Origin: Ramlibacter tataouinensis
Lineage (GTDB): Bacteria; Pseudomonadota; Gammaproteobacteria; Burkholderiales; Burkholderiaceae_C
Length of the DNA: 64,000 bases
Reading direction: 5' to 3'
NCBI RefSeq assembly: GCF_027941915.1
Contig: NZ_CP116009.1
Location: 3,968,001-4,032,000 of the forward strand
Positions 47,589-58,031 of the stretch are shown piece after piece; the stretch's first letter is position 1, and each line of letters begins with the position of its first letter. A program made the translations under genes and the position numbers. The notes beneath the pieces are model-generated. The model searched no databases. It was not told the origin of the DNA and worked only from the letters and a program-made list of their open reading frames with translations.

Positions 47589-50540
47589 GTGACCCAAGCC
47601 AGCCTCCGATCCTCCGACACCCAGGCGCTCGACGCGCTGACCGGTGGTGCCTTTTCCGCGCCCACCTCGGGCGAGCGTGCCGCGCGCCTGCGCGACTGGC
47701 TCGCCGGCAACCCCAGCGCCGAGCAGATGCAGGAGGTGTTCCGCGAACTCAGCGCGCGCGACAAGGGCGCCGCCCGGGTGCTGCGCGAGCGGCTCGACGA
47801 GATCAAGCGCGCCCGCGGCCAGGAAGCCATCGCCGCCGAGTGGGCGCAGAAGGCCGAGGCCCTGCTGGCGCAGCCGCGCCTGAACATCGCCGACGCCATG
47901 GCCTGGCAGCGCGATGCCGCCAAGGCCGGCGCACCGCTGAGCCGCGACCCCCTGGCCGGCCTGAAGACCCGCCTGGCCGATCGCGTCAAGGGCATCGAGG
48001 ACCTGCAGCACCGCGTGCAGGTGCAGCGCGAGGCGGCGGTGCTGCTGGCGCAACGCATCGAGGTGCTGTCCACCAAGCCCTGGCGCGACGCCCTGGCGGC
48101 GGCCGATGCCCTGCGCAGCGACGTTCCCGAATGGCAGGGCCAGGCCGACGCGCTGGTTTCCGACGCCAATTGGGCCAGCGTCGATGCCCGCTTCCCGCCG
48201 CTGCTGGACGCCTCGCGCAACCAGTTGCAGGTGGTCTGGGACGCGTTCCAGGCCGCCCTGGCCCAGGCCGTTGCCGCCGACGCCGACCCCGCCGCTGCGC
48301 TGCCACCGGTGCCGGTGTGGGCGGACGAACTGCGGGCGGCCCGCGGCATCCCGGTGGAAGCGCCGCCGGCGGCGGCCAAGCCCCGGGTCGATCCGGAGCT
48401 GCGGGCCAAGGCGGCCGAGGCCGTCACGGCGGCGATCGGCAAGCTGGAGCAGGAGATCGCCCAGGGGCATGGCAAGGGCTCCGCCGGGGCGGCGGCCGCC
48501 TTGCGCGCGGCCCTGAAGGAGCACGCCAAGCTGATCGACGACAAGCTGGAGAACCAGGCCCATGCGCTGCTCGCCTCGGCCGGCGAGCTGGAAGGCTGGC
48601 AGCGCTGGCGCGCCGACCAGTTGCGCCAGGAGCTGGTGGCCAAGGCGGAGGCCTTGTTCGAGCCGGCCGCGCCCGCCAGGCCCGCGGCTCCGAAATCGGA
48701 AGGAACGCCGGCGAAGGTGGAAGTCGCAGCTCCGACGGCGGAAAGCGCGGCGCCGAAGGCGGAAAGCGCCGCGCCGGAGGCGGAAGGCGCGGCGCCGGAG
48801 GCCGATGCGGTCGAGCCGACTGCGCTGGCCGCCGGGAGCGGGGCAGCGGCGGATGCGGCGATGAGCGGCGGCGATGCCCCGGCCGCCGCCGACGCGACGC
48901 CACCGACGCCACCGAAAGCGGCACCCGCTGCGGTCGCCGGGCCGCGCAGGCCGCGCTACGGCGGCCGCAAGATGCAGGAACAGCTGCGCGCCCTGCGCGA
49001 GCAGTGGAAGCAGGTCGACCAGGGGGGGCCGCCCAACCACGCGCTGTGGAAGCGCTTCGACGAGGCCTGCAACGAAGCCTACAAGGTGGTCGAGGCCTGG
49101 CTGGACAAGGTCAAGACCGAGGCGGCGGAGCACCGGTCGCAGCGGCTGGCGCTGATCCAGGAGGTGCAGGCCTGGGCCGGGCAGAACGCCGCGGCGGCCG
49201 GCAACGACTGGAAGGCATTCAACCGGGCCATTCGCCAGTTCGATTCGCGCTGGCGCGAAGCCGGTCACCTGAGCGAGAAGGCCTTCGCTGAGCTGCAGCC
49301 GCAGTGGAAGCAGGCGATCCAGGCGGCCGAGGCGCCGCTGGCGGCGGCGCAAAAGCAGAGCGTCGAGCGGCGCCACGCCATGATCGAGGAAGCCCGGGTG
49401 CTGGGCGCCGCGCCCCAGTTGCGCATCGACGCGGTCAAGGCGCTGCAGCAACGCTGGCAGGCCGAGGCGCAGGCGGTGCCGCTGGACCGCAAGCACGAAC
49501 AGAAGCTGTGGGATGCGTTCCGCAAGCCGATCGACGACGCCTTCAACCGCAAGACCGAGGAGCGCGAGCGCGCGGCGGCCGCCCTGAGCGAGCGCGACCG
49601 GGCGGTGCTGGAAGCATCGAAGGCACTGGAGGCCGCCAATGCCAGCGGCGATGCCAGCCGCATCCGCGAAGCGCTGGCGGCGCTCGATGCGGCGCTGAAG
49701 GGACAGGCCCAGGCCAAGGCCGACCACGCCCGCGCCGACGCCCAGGCGCCCGCACCCGCACCCGCTGCTGAAGGCGCCGAGCCTGACCAGCAGGCATCCG
49801 CTGCCGAGCCCGGCGGCGAAACGGCTGAGGCGCCTGCAGGCGAAGCGCCGGCGGCATCGGCGCCGTCCAAGACCGGCCCCAAGCCGGTGGTGGCCATGCG
49901 CGGCGACGACCGCCCGGGCATGAAACGCGCCGAGCCGCAGCCGATGGGCCGCGGCGGCCGGTTTGGCGACAAGCGCGGCGCACCTGGGGGCGGCGGCCGC
50001 TTCGGCGACCGCACCAACGAGCGCGGTGGCCGCGAAGGGCGGGGTGGCCGCTTCGGCGACCGCGCGCCGGACGACCGCGGCCCGCGGCTGGGCGACGTCG
50101 CCTTCCGCGCCCAGCGCGAGGCGACCGAGCACGCGCAGCAAGCCTTGCGCAAGCTGGCCGCGCAGGCGCACGGCGAGGCGCTCACCCAGTTGCTGGCCGC
50201 CTGGGAAAAGCGCTCGGCGGACGACGTGCCGAGCCAGAGCGAGCTGGGGCGGGCCGTGACGCCCGCGATCCGCGGCGCCTGGACCAAGGCGCTGCAGTCG
50301 GCACCCTCGGGCGAGGCCGGCGAGGCCCTGCTGCGGCTGGAAATCGCGTCCGAGGCGCCGACGCCGGCGGACCAGGTCGCCGCGCGGCGGCAGCTGCAAC
50401 TGGTGCTGCTGACCCGCCGCAACGACCCGTCGCCGGCCCAGACCTGGGGCGAGGACACCGCGCGCGTGCTGGCCACCGGGCACGACGCCGGCACGGCGCG
50501 CCGGCTGCAGAACGTGCTGAAGGTGTTGCTGCGCGGCTGA
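47589..50540 (+). CDS. DUF349 domain protein with RGG-like repeats
   Basis: A GTG at 47589 (VTQASLRSSDTQALDALTGG) gives 983 residues. A start at 47343 would read through the hairpin leader and is not favoured. The body is a long helical array. DUF349 units are visible at about 460-700: EQLRALREQWKQVDQGG with LWKRFDEACNEAY, NDWKAFNRAIRQFDSRWREA, and LQQRWQAEAQAVPLDRKHEQ with LWDAFRKPIDDAF. A Pro/Ala/Glu low-complexity linker lies at about 365-455. Three GGRFGD repeats near 788-834 form an Arg/Gly-rich segment that could bind RNA. DUF349 proteins are common in betaproteobacteria; the molecular role is not established. Confidence 0.82.
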   Translation: MTQASLRSSDTQALDALTGGAFSAPTSGERAARLRDWLAGNPSAEQMQEVFRELSARDKGAARVLRERLDEIKRARGQEAIAAEWAQKAEALLAQPRLNIADAMAWQRDAAKAGAPLSRDPLAGLKTRLADRVKGIEDLQHRVQVQREAAVLLAQRIEVLSTKPWRDALAAADALRSDVPEWQGQADALVSDANWASVDARFPPLLDASRNQLQVVWDAFQAALAQAVAADADPAAALPPVPVWADELRAARGIPVEAPPAAAKPRVDPELRAKAAEAVTAAIGKLEQEIAQGHGKGSAGAAAALRAALKEHAKLIDDKLENQAHALLASAGELEGWQRWRADQLRQELVAKAEALFEPAAPARPAAPKSEGTPAKVEVAAPTAESAAPKAESAAPEAEGAAPEADAVEPTALAAGSGAAADAAMSGGDAPAAADATPPTPPKAAPAAVAGPRRPRYGGRKMQEQLRALREQWKQVDQGGPPNHALWKRFDEACNEAYKVVEAWLDKVKTEAAEHRSQRLALIQEVQAWAGQNAAAAGNDWKAFNRAIRQFDSRWREAGHLSEKAFAELQPQWKQAIQAAEAPLAAAQKQSVERRHAMIEEARVLGAAPQLRIDAVKALQQRWQAEAQAVPLDRKHEQKLWDAFRKPIDDAFNRKTEERERAAAALSERDRAVLEASKALEAANASGDASRIREALAALDAALKGQAQAKADHARADAQAPAPAPAAEGAEPDQQASAAEPGGETAEAPAGEAPAASAPSKTGPKPVVAMRGDDRPGMKRAEPQPMGRGGRFGDKRGAPGGGGRFGDRTNERGGREGRGGRFGDRAPDDRGPRLGDVAFRAQREATEHAQQALRKLAAQAHGEALTQLLAAWEKRSADDVPSQSELGRAVTPAIRGAWTKALQSAPSGEAGEALLRLEIASEAPTPADQVAARRQLQLVLLTRRNDPSPAQTWGEDTARVLATGHDAGTARRLQNVLKVLLRG

Positions 50541-50570
50541 GGCCGGCCACGCTCCGCTTCGGCTTCGATC

Positions 50571-50598
50571 CGTCATCCCCGTGCAAACGGGGATGACG
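50571..50598. terminator. hairpin between convergent DUF349 and mtfA-like genes
   Basis: CGTCATCCCCG (50571-50581) and CGGGGATGACG (50588-50598) form a perfect 11-bp stem with a 6-base loop. There is no T-run. It resembles the CGTCATCCCC-type dispersed palindromes of proteobacteria and may serve both strands. Confidence 0.55.
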
Positions 50599-50601
50599 TG
50601 C

Positions 50602-51405
50602 TCAAGCCGGCCGCGAAGGCGGGCGTTCCGGGTTCCCGCCTGCGCGGGAATGGCCGGGCGCCAGGAAGAACGCGTCGAACAACGCCAGCAAGGCGGGGAA
50701 CTCCTGCGCGAAGCGGGCGCGGTTGACGAAGTAGGCCTCGCCGGCGACGGCGAAGAACTCGCCCGGGTTCTCGGCCCCGTAGGGATCCAGCCAGGTCGGT
50801 TCGCCGGCGAAGCGCTCGGCGATCACGACCTGCTCGCGAAAGCGTTGGTAGGCGGCGCCCAGCACGTCCTGCCACTCGCGCCGCCGGCCGGCGGGCAGCG
50901 GCGGGCAGCCGTCCGGTTCGCCGTCGCGCATGTCGATCTTGTGGATGAACTCGTGGACGACGACGTTGTAGCCCTGCTCGGCCGAGGCGCCGGCATCCTG
51001 CACGTCGCGCCAGCTCAGCATCACCGGGCCGCGCTCCATGGCTTCGCCGGCCAGCACCTCTTCCCACTCGTGCACCACGCCGGCGTCGTCCTGCGCCGTG
51101 CGGCGGGCGACCACCTGGTCGGGGTGGACCACGATGCCGACGAAGTCGTCGTACCAGCGCAGGCCAAGGTGCAGCACCGGCAGCACGGCCTGCGCCGCCA
51201 CCGCCAGCGCCAGTTCGTCGGTGATGGCCAGGCCCTGGGCGCCGTGGAACTCCTTGGCCTGCAGGAACTGCGCCGCCAGCGCGCGCAGGCGCTCGCGCTC
51301 GTCGTGCGGGCGCGCGGCCAGGAACGGGTAGGCGGCCAGCGCCTGCCGCCACAGTGGCTCGGGAATGGAGGGCGCCGCGCGGCGCCGCCGCCACCAGCCG
51401 AACAT
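50602..51405 (-). CDS. MtfA-like (M90 family) zinc metallopeptidase
   Basis: The 267-residue protein starts MFGWWRRRR at 51405, overlapping the lpxH stop. The zinc site H-E-x-x-H is at 151-155 (VVVHEFIHKIDMRDG), and ENPGEFFAVAGEAYF supplies the third ligand. Upstream LGLRWYDDFVGIVVHPDQVV is the family's conserved segment. E. coli MtfA titrates the Mlc repressor and has peptidase activity; the target here is unknown. The last 18 residues (GHSRAGGNPE...) come from a palindromic repeat that has replaced or extended the natural C-terminus. Confidence 0.87.
   Translation of the reverse strand: MFGWWRRRRAAPSIPEPLWRQALAAYPFLAARPHDERERLRALAAQFLQAKEFHGAQGLAITDELALAVAAQAVLPVLHLGLRWYDDFVGIVVHPDQVVARRTAQDDAGVVHEWEEVLAGEAMERGPVMLSWRDVQDAGASAEQGYNVVVHEFIHKIDMRDGEPDGCPPLPAGRRREWQDVLGAAYQRFREQVVIAERFAGEPTWLDPYGAENPGEFFAVAGEAYFVNRARFAQEFPALLALFDAFFLAPGHSRAGGNPERPPSRPA
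50628..50658. repeat. dispersed palindromic repeat copy inside the 3' end of the M90 gene
   Basis: TTCCCGC and GCGGGAA flank CTGC, followed by TGGCCGG. Read from the minus strand, such copies yield the well-known SRAGGNPE-like peptide. A partial related copy (GGCGGGAATGACC) is seen near 24401-24414 upstream of dnaE. Confidence 0.55.
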
Positions 51406-52172
51406 CAGGCAAGCGGCAGGCGTTGCCAGCCGCCGTCCGCCGACAGGCGCAGGGCCTGGGCGCGCGCGGGTGACGCGGCCAGGTCCCAGTCGGTCAGCAC
51501 GATGCGCTGCAGGCCGTCGCCCAGGTCGTGCCGCGCGGGCTTGTGCGTATGGCCATGCACCAGCGTGTCGGCGCTGGCGGCGCGCAGCCAGGCGCGGGCT
51601 TCACCGGGATCGACGTCGGCGTAGGGCAGGCCCGAGCGCTTGCGCGCTTCGCTCTGTGCGCGCAGCTGGCTCGCGACCGCTTGCCGCTCGGCCAGCGGTC
51701 GCGCGAGAAAGTCGCGCTGCCAGTCCGGCGCGCGCACCTGGGCGCGAAAGCGCAGGTATTCGGTATCGCCGAGGCACAGCAGGTCGCCGTGGCTCAGCAG
51801 CCAGCGCCGGGGGCCGAACGACAACACCGTGGGATCGGCCAGCAGCCGCATCCCGGTGCTGTCGGCGAGCGCCTCGCCGACCAGGAAATCGCGGTTGCCG
51901 TGCAGGAAGAAGACGGGGCGGCGAGCCGCGGCATCGCGCAGGACCGCGGCGCAATCGGCGGCAAAGCCCGGCTGCCGGGCGACGTCGTCCCCCGGCCAGG
52001 CTTCGAACAGGTCGCCAAGGATGAACACCGCGTCGGCCGGCGTGGACGCCATGAAGCGCCGCCAGGCCGCGAAGGTGGCGGGTTCGCCCTCGTGCAGGTG
52101 CAGGTCGGAGATGAGGTCGGCACGGCGCCAGCCGGCGCCGGCCGCGAGTTCAGCGAAGGCGGGCAGCGCCAA
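51405..52172 (-). CDS. lpxH: UDP-2,3-diacylglucosamine diphosphatase
   Basis: The 255-residue metallophosphoesterase makes lipid X for lipid A synthesis. Its metal-site motifs are in order: LISDLHLHEG, VFILGDLFEAWPGDD, FFLHGNRDFLVG, LSHGDLLCLGD and LVHGHTHKPA. The length is close to E. coli LpxH (240). It overlaps the M90 peptidase gene and lies ten bases after ppiB, in an envelope-oriented run. Confidence 0.94.
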   Translation of the reverse strand: MALPAFAELAAGAGWRRADLISDLHLHEGEPATFAAWRRFMASTPADAVFILGDLFEAWPGDDVARQPGFAADCAAVLRDAAARRPVFFLHGNRDFLVGEALADSTGMRLLADPTVLSFGPRRWLLSHGDLLCLGDTEYLRFRAQVRAPDWQRDFLARPLAERQAVASQLRAQSEARKRSGLPYADVDPGEARAWLRAASADTLVHGHTHKPARHDLGDGLQRIVLTDWDLAASPARAQALRLSADGGWQRLPLA

Positions 52173-52182
52173 CGCAGCGCCG

Positions 52183-52689
52183 TCAGGCGACGACGGCCTT
52201 CTCGAGCACGACGTCCTGCTGCGGCACGTCGTCGTGGAAGCCCTTGCGGCCGGTCTTCACGGCCTTGATGCGATCGACCACGTCGGTGCCGGCCACCACC
52301 TTGCCGAACACCGCGTAGCCCCAGCCCTGCGGATTGGGGGCGCGGTGGTTGAGGAAGTCGTTGTCGGCCACGTTGATGAAGAACTGGGCGCTGGCCGAGT
52401 GCGGGTCGTTGGTGCGCGCCATGGCCACCGTGTAGCAGTCGTTCTTCAGGCCGTTGTTGGCCTCGTTCTGCACCGGTGCGTCGGTGGGTTTCTGGCTCAT
52501 GCCGGGGGCGAAGCCGCCGCCCTGGACCATGAAGCCGTCGATCACGCGGTGGAAGATGGTGCCGTCGTAGTGGCCCTTCTTCACGTACGAGAGGAAGTTC
52601 TCGACCGTCTTCGGGGCCTTGGCCTCGTCGAGTTCGAGGGTGACGACGCCGTAGCCGGCAATGTGGAGGTCGACCTTGGGGTTGCTCAT
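52183..52689 (-). CDS. ppiB: cytoplasmic peptidyl-prolyl cis-trans isomerase, cyclophilin type
   Basis: Gives 168 residues from the ATG at 52689, with no signal peptide. The cyclophilin core is complete: [35 protein letters not shown] with the active-site Arg, [18 protein letters not shown] and [18 protein letters not shown]. It accelerates prolyl isomerisation during folding. It is a sibling of the secreted ppiA 13 bases upstream. Confidence 0.95.
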   Translation of the reverse strand: MSNPKVDLHIAGYGVVTLELDEAKAPKTVENFLSYVKKGHYDGTIFHRVIDGFMVQGGGFAPGMSQKPTDAPVQNEANNGLKNDCYTVAMARTNDPHSASAQFFINVADNDFLNHRAPNPQGWGYAVFGKVVAGTDVVDRIKAVKTGRKGFHDDVPQQDVVLEKAVVA

Positions 52690-52702
52690 GTTTCGGATCC
52701 TT

Positions 52703-53281
52703 TTACTTGGCGATGGCCGCGGACTTGATGACCACGGGCGTGGCGGGTACGTTCTGGTGGCCGTTGCGGTTGCCGGTGGCGACGCCCTTGATCTTGTCGA
52801 CCACGTCCATGCCGGAGACGACCTTGCCGAACACGGCATAGCCGTAGCCGTCGGGCATGGGCGCGTTCAGCCCCTTGTTGTCGACCACGTTGATGAAGAA
52901 CTGCGCCGTGGCGGAGTTCGGGTTGCCGGTGCGTGCCATCGCCAGCATGCCCCGGTCGTTCTTCAGCTCGGGCCGGGTCTCCAGCGGGATGGCCGCGCGG
53001 GTGGGCTTTTGCTGCATGTCCGGCGTGAAGCCGCCGCCCTGGATCATGAAGCCGTCCATCACGCGGTGGAAGATGGTGCCGTCGTAGTGGCCGTCGCGCA
53101 CGTACTGCAGGAAGTTGTCGGCCGTCTTCGGCACCTTGTCGGGATACACCTCGACGACGAAGTCGCCGGCGCTGGTGCTGAATTTCACGCGCGGGGCCTG
53201 CTGCGCCCACGAGGCGGCGGGCAGCAGCGTGGACAGGACGACGAGGCCGGCGGCGGCGCGGCGGGTCAGGGCTGGGATCAA
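52703..53281 (-). CDS. ppiA: periplasmic peptidyl-prolyl cis-trans isomerase, cyclophilin type
   Basis: A TTG at 53281 with AAGGAG seven bases upstream gives 192 residues. The start overlaps the stop of the L,D-transpeptidase gene. A signal peptide ([20 protein letters not shown], cut after SWA) is followed by the cyclophilin domain: [32 protein letters not shown] and [18 protein letters not shown]. Longer in-frame Met starts lie inside the upstream gene. Secretion plus the neighbours suggest envelope protein folding. Confidence 0.92.
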   Translation of the reverse strand: MIPALTRRAAAGLVVLSTLLPAASWAQQAPRVKFSTSAGDFVVEVYPDKVPKTADNFLQYVRDGHYDGTIFHRVMDGFMIQGGGFTPDMQQKPTRAAIPLETRPELKNDRGMLAMARTGNPNSATAQFFINVVDNKGLNAPMPDGYGYAVFGKVVSGMDVVDKIKGVATGNRNGHQNVPATPVVIKSAAIAK

Positions 53282-54567
53282 CCAATCACTCCTTCGTAGA
53301 AGATCTTCCAGTGCGGGCCCATGCGCATCCAGTACTGGCGCTTGACGGGGCCGCTGCGGGCACCCTCGGGCACCTCGCCGAAGGTTACCACCATGGTTTC
53401 CGCCGAGTCGGTCCAGCGCAGGTACGACAGGTCCTTGAGCTGCAGGCTGCGCCCGCCGACGCGGCCGAGCTCGGCGCGAAGCTGCGGCAGCCACTCGGCC
53501 AGGCCCTTGCCCTCGGACGTGAAGTCGGCCGTGTAGAACGATAGCAGGCGGTCGGTGTCGCCGCTGGACTTGGCGGCGCGCCAGGCGCTCAAGGCCTCGG
53601 TGAACGGCTTGGCCTGGGCGGGCAGGCCGGCTGGCGCCACCCACTGCAGCGACGGGGCGATCACCACCGGGGTGGTGCGGACCTCCACCGTTCGCAATAG
53701 GCGCTCGATGTCAGGGTTGGCCAGCACCACGCAGCCGTCGCTGGCCTTGGGCGCGCGCGCGAACTGGCCGGGCGGCGTGCCGTGCAGCCAGATGCCGCTG
53801 CCGGTCTTGCCGCGCCGCGTGTCGTAGGGGTTGGGGTAGTTGATCGGCAGCGCCCCGGCACCGTAGAAGTCCTTCAGCGTCTTCGGGTCCAGGTTGCTGG
53901 TGATGTAGTACACGCCCAGCGGCGTGCGCAGGTCGCCCTCGACCGCTTTCTCGATGCCCTGCTTGCCGACCGAGACGTAGTAGTCGCCCAGCAGCTTCAG
54001 GCCGGCGGCCGTGTTCTCGAAGAAGTACAGGCGCGCGCGCGAGGTGTCGATGGCGATGGCGTGCCGGCTGCGCGGCGACAGTTGCAGGAACTGCGAGGGC
54101 ACCATGCCCGCCGGCGGCCGCTCCAGCAGCGCGCGCACGCGCAGCCGCGACTCCTCGCGCAGGTCCGCCAGCGGCTGGGCGGCCAGCGCACCCGCGCCTT
54201 CAGGCACGTCGCCCAGCATGCGTACCGGCCGCGCGCGCGCCGCCAGCAGGTCGCCATAGACCAGTTGCGCCAGCTGGAAGTTGGGGTGCTCGCGCACCAG
54301 CGCCTCGGCCCGGGCCAGTGCCAGCCGCGACTGCCCCTGGCCCGCCAGTCGATAAACCTCGATCAGGCGCGCCTCGGCCTGGCCGTCGCGGATCGCCGTC
54401 CTGGTGCCGGCGGGGTGCACCTTCTTGGCCTTGGATTTTGGCTTGGTGTTGGCCTTGGACTTGGGTGGCGGCGAGGCCATCGCCGGCCCGGCCAGCGCCA
54501 GGGCCAGCGCGCACAGCGCGGCGGCTCGCGCGCTGAACAGGGCCCAGTGGGGAGAGCGGAGGTTCAA
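53278..54567 (-). CDS. L,D-transpeptidase (YkuD) with C-terminal NTF2-like domain
   Basis: The 429-residue protein has a signal peptide (ALCALALALAGPAMAS), a basic Lys-rich linker, a helical segment, the YkuD domain at about 165-300 and an NTF2-like domain at about 320-429. The YkuD site has His262 (IWLHGTPPG) and catalytic Cys279 in KASDGCVVLAN. The usual SHGC is SDGC here, a variant I know from this subgroup. It would crosslink peptidoglycan or attach proteins to it. The C-terminal domain (FTEALSAWRAAKSSGDTDRL ... LSFYTADF) resembles that of the adjacent TPR protein. Confidence 0.88.
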   Translation of the reverse strand: MNLRSPHWALFSARAAALCALALALAGPAMASPPPKSKANTKPKSKAKKVHPAGTRTAIRDGQAEARLIEVYRLAGQGQSRLALARAEALVREHPNFQLAQLVYGDLLAARARPVRMLGDVPEGAGALAAQPLADLREESRLRVRALLERPPAGMVPSQFLQLSPRSRHAIAIDTSRARLYFFENTAAGLKLLGDYYVSVGKQGIEKAVEGDLRTPLGVYYITSNLDPKTLKDFYGAGALPINYPNPYDTRRGKTGSGIWLHGTPPGQFARAPKASDGCVVLANPDIERLLRTVEVRTTPVVIAPSLQWVAPAGLPAQAKPFTEALSAWRAAKSSGDTDRLLSFYTADFTSEGKGLAEWLPQLRAELGRVGGRSLQLKDLSYLRWTDSAETMVVTFGEVPEGARSGPVKRQYWMRMGPHWKIFYEGVIG

Positions 54568-54633
54568 GACTGCAAGTCCTGCGCCCGGCAGCGGCAGCGG
54601 CGGCGGCAGTGGCGCGGCGGCCGGCGGCCTTCC

Positions 54634-55677
54634 TCAGCCCACGCTCTCGCGCACGATCAGCCAGCGGTCGCCGACCTTGTGCAGCTCCAGCGTCTTCCTG
54701 CCGTTGATGTTCAGGCCGTCCGCGCTGTAGGCCTGGCGGAACTTCGCGACGGCCTTGCTGCCGTCGACATCCACGTCCAGGTCGGACACGCGCACCGCGA
54801 TGCGCGAGCGCGGCACGATGCGGCTGCGGCGCTCGTCTTCCCAAGCCTTTCGCGTCTGCTTGCCGGGCGGAGCGAATTCCTTGCCGTAGGCAGCGAGGTA
54901 GGCGCCCATGTCCTTGGCCGACCAGGCCTTGGCCCAGGCCAGCACGGCGGCTTCGACGTCGCGGGCCGCCGCATCGCTGGCAGGGGCCGCGGGCGCCGGC
55001 GCCGGGCTGGCCGCCGGTGCCTTGGCAGCGGGCGCCGGCGTGGGCGCAGCGGCTGGCGCCGGGGGCGCGGCGGCCGGTGCCGGCGCCGCGGCCACCGCGG
55101 CAGGGGCAGGCGAGGGCGCCGGGGCGGCCGCCGCCGGCTTCGCACCGCGCGCAGCTGGCGCGAACAGCTCGCGGATCAGCCCCAGCTTGGGCTGCACCGC
55201 CGTGTTGCCGGCATCGAGCTGCAGAGCCTTGCTGTAGGCCTGGCTGGCCAGCTTGGCGTACACGTCGCCCAGGTTCTCGTGCGCCGTGGCATAGCTGGGA
55301 TTGGTGCGGATCGCCATTTCCAGCGCGGCGCGCGCCTTGTCGAACTGGCTTTGGCCGGCATAGAGCACCGCCAGGTTGTTGTACGGCTCGGGCAGCTCCG
55401 GATAGTCCTCGGTCAGCTTGACGAAGGTGGCGATCGCATCCTGCGTCTTGCCCGACTCGGTGAGGATCACGCCCCGCAGGAAGCGCATCTGCGGATCGCG
55501 CGGCTTGGCGGCCAGGTACTGATCGGCCTTGGCCAGCGCGTCGGCCTGGCGGCCGTTGCGCAGCAACTGGTTCACGTCGGCGTAGTCGTCGGCCAGCGCC
55601 AGCACGGGCGCGGCGATCGCGGCTGCCAGGGCCAGCAGGCGCAGCGAGCGCGGGACGGAAAGGCGGGCGTGCGACAT
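54634..55677 (-). CDS. secreted TPR protein with C-terminal NTF2-like domain
   Basis: The ATG at 55677 gives 347 residues. The signal peptide ends VLALADD. TPR-like helices follow ([60 protein letters not shown]) to about residue 150. A 70-residue Ala/Pro linker leads to an NTF2-like domain ([58 protein letters not shown]). It shares this last domain with the L,D-transpeptidase next to it, so a peptidoglycan-linked role is likely. It is divergent from cysS. Confidence 0.85.
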   Translation of the reverse strand: MSHARLSVPRSLRLLALAAAIAAPVLALADDYADVNQLLRNGRQADALAKADQYLAAKPRDPQMRFLRGVILTESGKTQDAIATFVKLTEDYPELPEPYNNLAVLYAGQSQFDKARAALEMAIRTNPSYATAHENLGDVYAKLASQAYSKALQLDAGNTAVQPKLGLIRELFAPAARGAKPAAAAPAPSPAPAAVAAAPAPAAAPPAPAAAPTPAPAAKAPAASPAPAPAAPASDAAARDVEAAVLAWAKAWSAKDMGAYLAAYGKEFAPPGKQTRKAWEDERRSRIVPRSRIAVRVSDLDVDVDGSKAVAKFRQAYSADGLNINGRKTLELHKVGDRWLIVRESVG

Positions 55678-55721
55678 GGGAGCGTTCGGTGAGGCGCGGA
55701 CCGAATCCCGCGCAGGGCCTA

Positions 55722-55727
55722 TATACT
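55722..55727 (+). promoter_or_regulatory. possible -10 box for cysS
   Basis: TATACT lies in an AT-rich step (CCTATATACTGC) about 105 bases before the cysS ATG. The -35 position (GACCGA, 17 bases upstream) is poor, so the call is tentative. Confidence 0.3.
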
Positions 55728-55831
55728 GCGGGCCGATTGTACCGGGCACCTCGACGGCAAGAGCCGCAGGACCGGGCAGCGACCCGACCTCGCGCAGCCC
55801 CCCGCCGCGGCGCAGGTCTCCCGAACATCCC

Positions 55832-57204
<1,373 letters not shown>

Positions 57205-57208
<4 letters not shown>

Positions 57209-57855
57209 CGGACGCGGTCGGCTCCCCCGTCGAATTGGCGCGCCCGGACTACTGGGCCGAGGCCTGCCGCCACCTGTCGCGCAAGGACCGGGTGCTCAAG
57301 CGCCTGATCCCGCAGTTCGGCGACGCCTGCCTGCAGTCGCGCGGAGACGCCTTCACCACGCTGGCGCGCAGCATCGTCGGCCAGCAGATCTCGGTGAAGG
57401 CGGCGCAGACCGTCTGGGACCGCTTCGCCCGGCTGCCGCGCCGCATGACGGCCGGCAACGTGCTCAAGCTCAAGGTCGACGACATGCAGGCCGCCGGCCT
57501 GTCGGCGCGCAAGATCGAGTACCTGGTCGACCTGGCGCTGCACTTCGACTCCGGCGCCATCCACGTCGATGCCTGGAACGCGATGGACGACGAGGCCATC
57601 ATCGCCGAGCTGGTGGGCATCCGCGGCATCGGGCGCTGGACCGCCGAGATGTTCCTGATCTTCCACCTGATGCGGCCCAACGTGCTGCCGCTGGACGACG
57701 TCGGCCTGATCAACGGCATCAGCCGCAACTATTTTTCGGGCGACCCGGTCAGCCGCAGCGACGCGCGCGAAGTGGCGCAGGCCTGGCAGCCCTGGTGCAG
57801 CGTGGCCACTTGGTATATTTGGCGCTCGCTCGACCCGCTGCCCGTCGAATATTGA
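57205..57855 (+). CDS. DNA-3-methyladenine glycosylase, AlkA-like HhH-GPD protein
   Basis: A GTG at 57205 overlapping the cysS stop (GTGA) gives 216 residues. The HhH-GPD fold is clear: [20 protein letters not shown], the helix-hairpin-helix [18 protein letters not shown], and the catalytic Asp in [12 protein letters not shown]. It lacks the N-terminal domain of AlkA, as in the short 3-methyladenine glycosylase II group. It removes alkylated bases in base excision repair. It precedes accA across a repeat. Confidence 0.9.
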
Positions 57856-57866
57856 AGTGCAAGTCC

Positions 57867-57945
57867 ACCCCGAAGCACCTTCGGCGCCTCCCCTCGAGGG
57901 GCGCCGCCAGCGGCCCGGCGAAGCCGGTTCCGCGGTGGCCCGCGA
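57867..57945. repeat. comamonad-type intergenic palindromic repeat
   Basis: The spacer holds nested palindromes: GGCGCC ... GGCGCC around CCCCTCGAGGGG, then GCGGCCCGGCGAAGCCGG and CGCGGTGGCCC. I recall highly similar intergenic elements in other comamonad genomes. This is from memory, not from a search. It sits between the DNA glycosylase stop and accA. Confidence 0.5.
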
Positions 57946-58031
57946 AAGGACCTGCAACCTCCGTTCGAGACGGTTGACACTCAGCGGCAACGCCGGGTGC
58001 TGACGCACCCAGATTCACAGGAGCCAACCCC

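Noticed and set aside
47454..50576. 1040-codon ORF antisense to the DUF349 gene
   Set aside because: It is rich in Leu/Arg/Gly low complexity and mirrors the GC-rich codon pattern of the sense gene, with no domain and no ribosome site.
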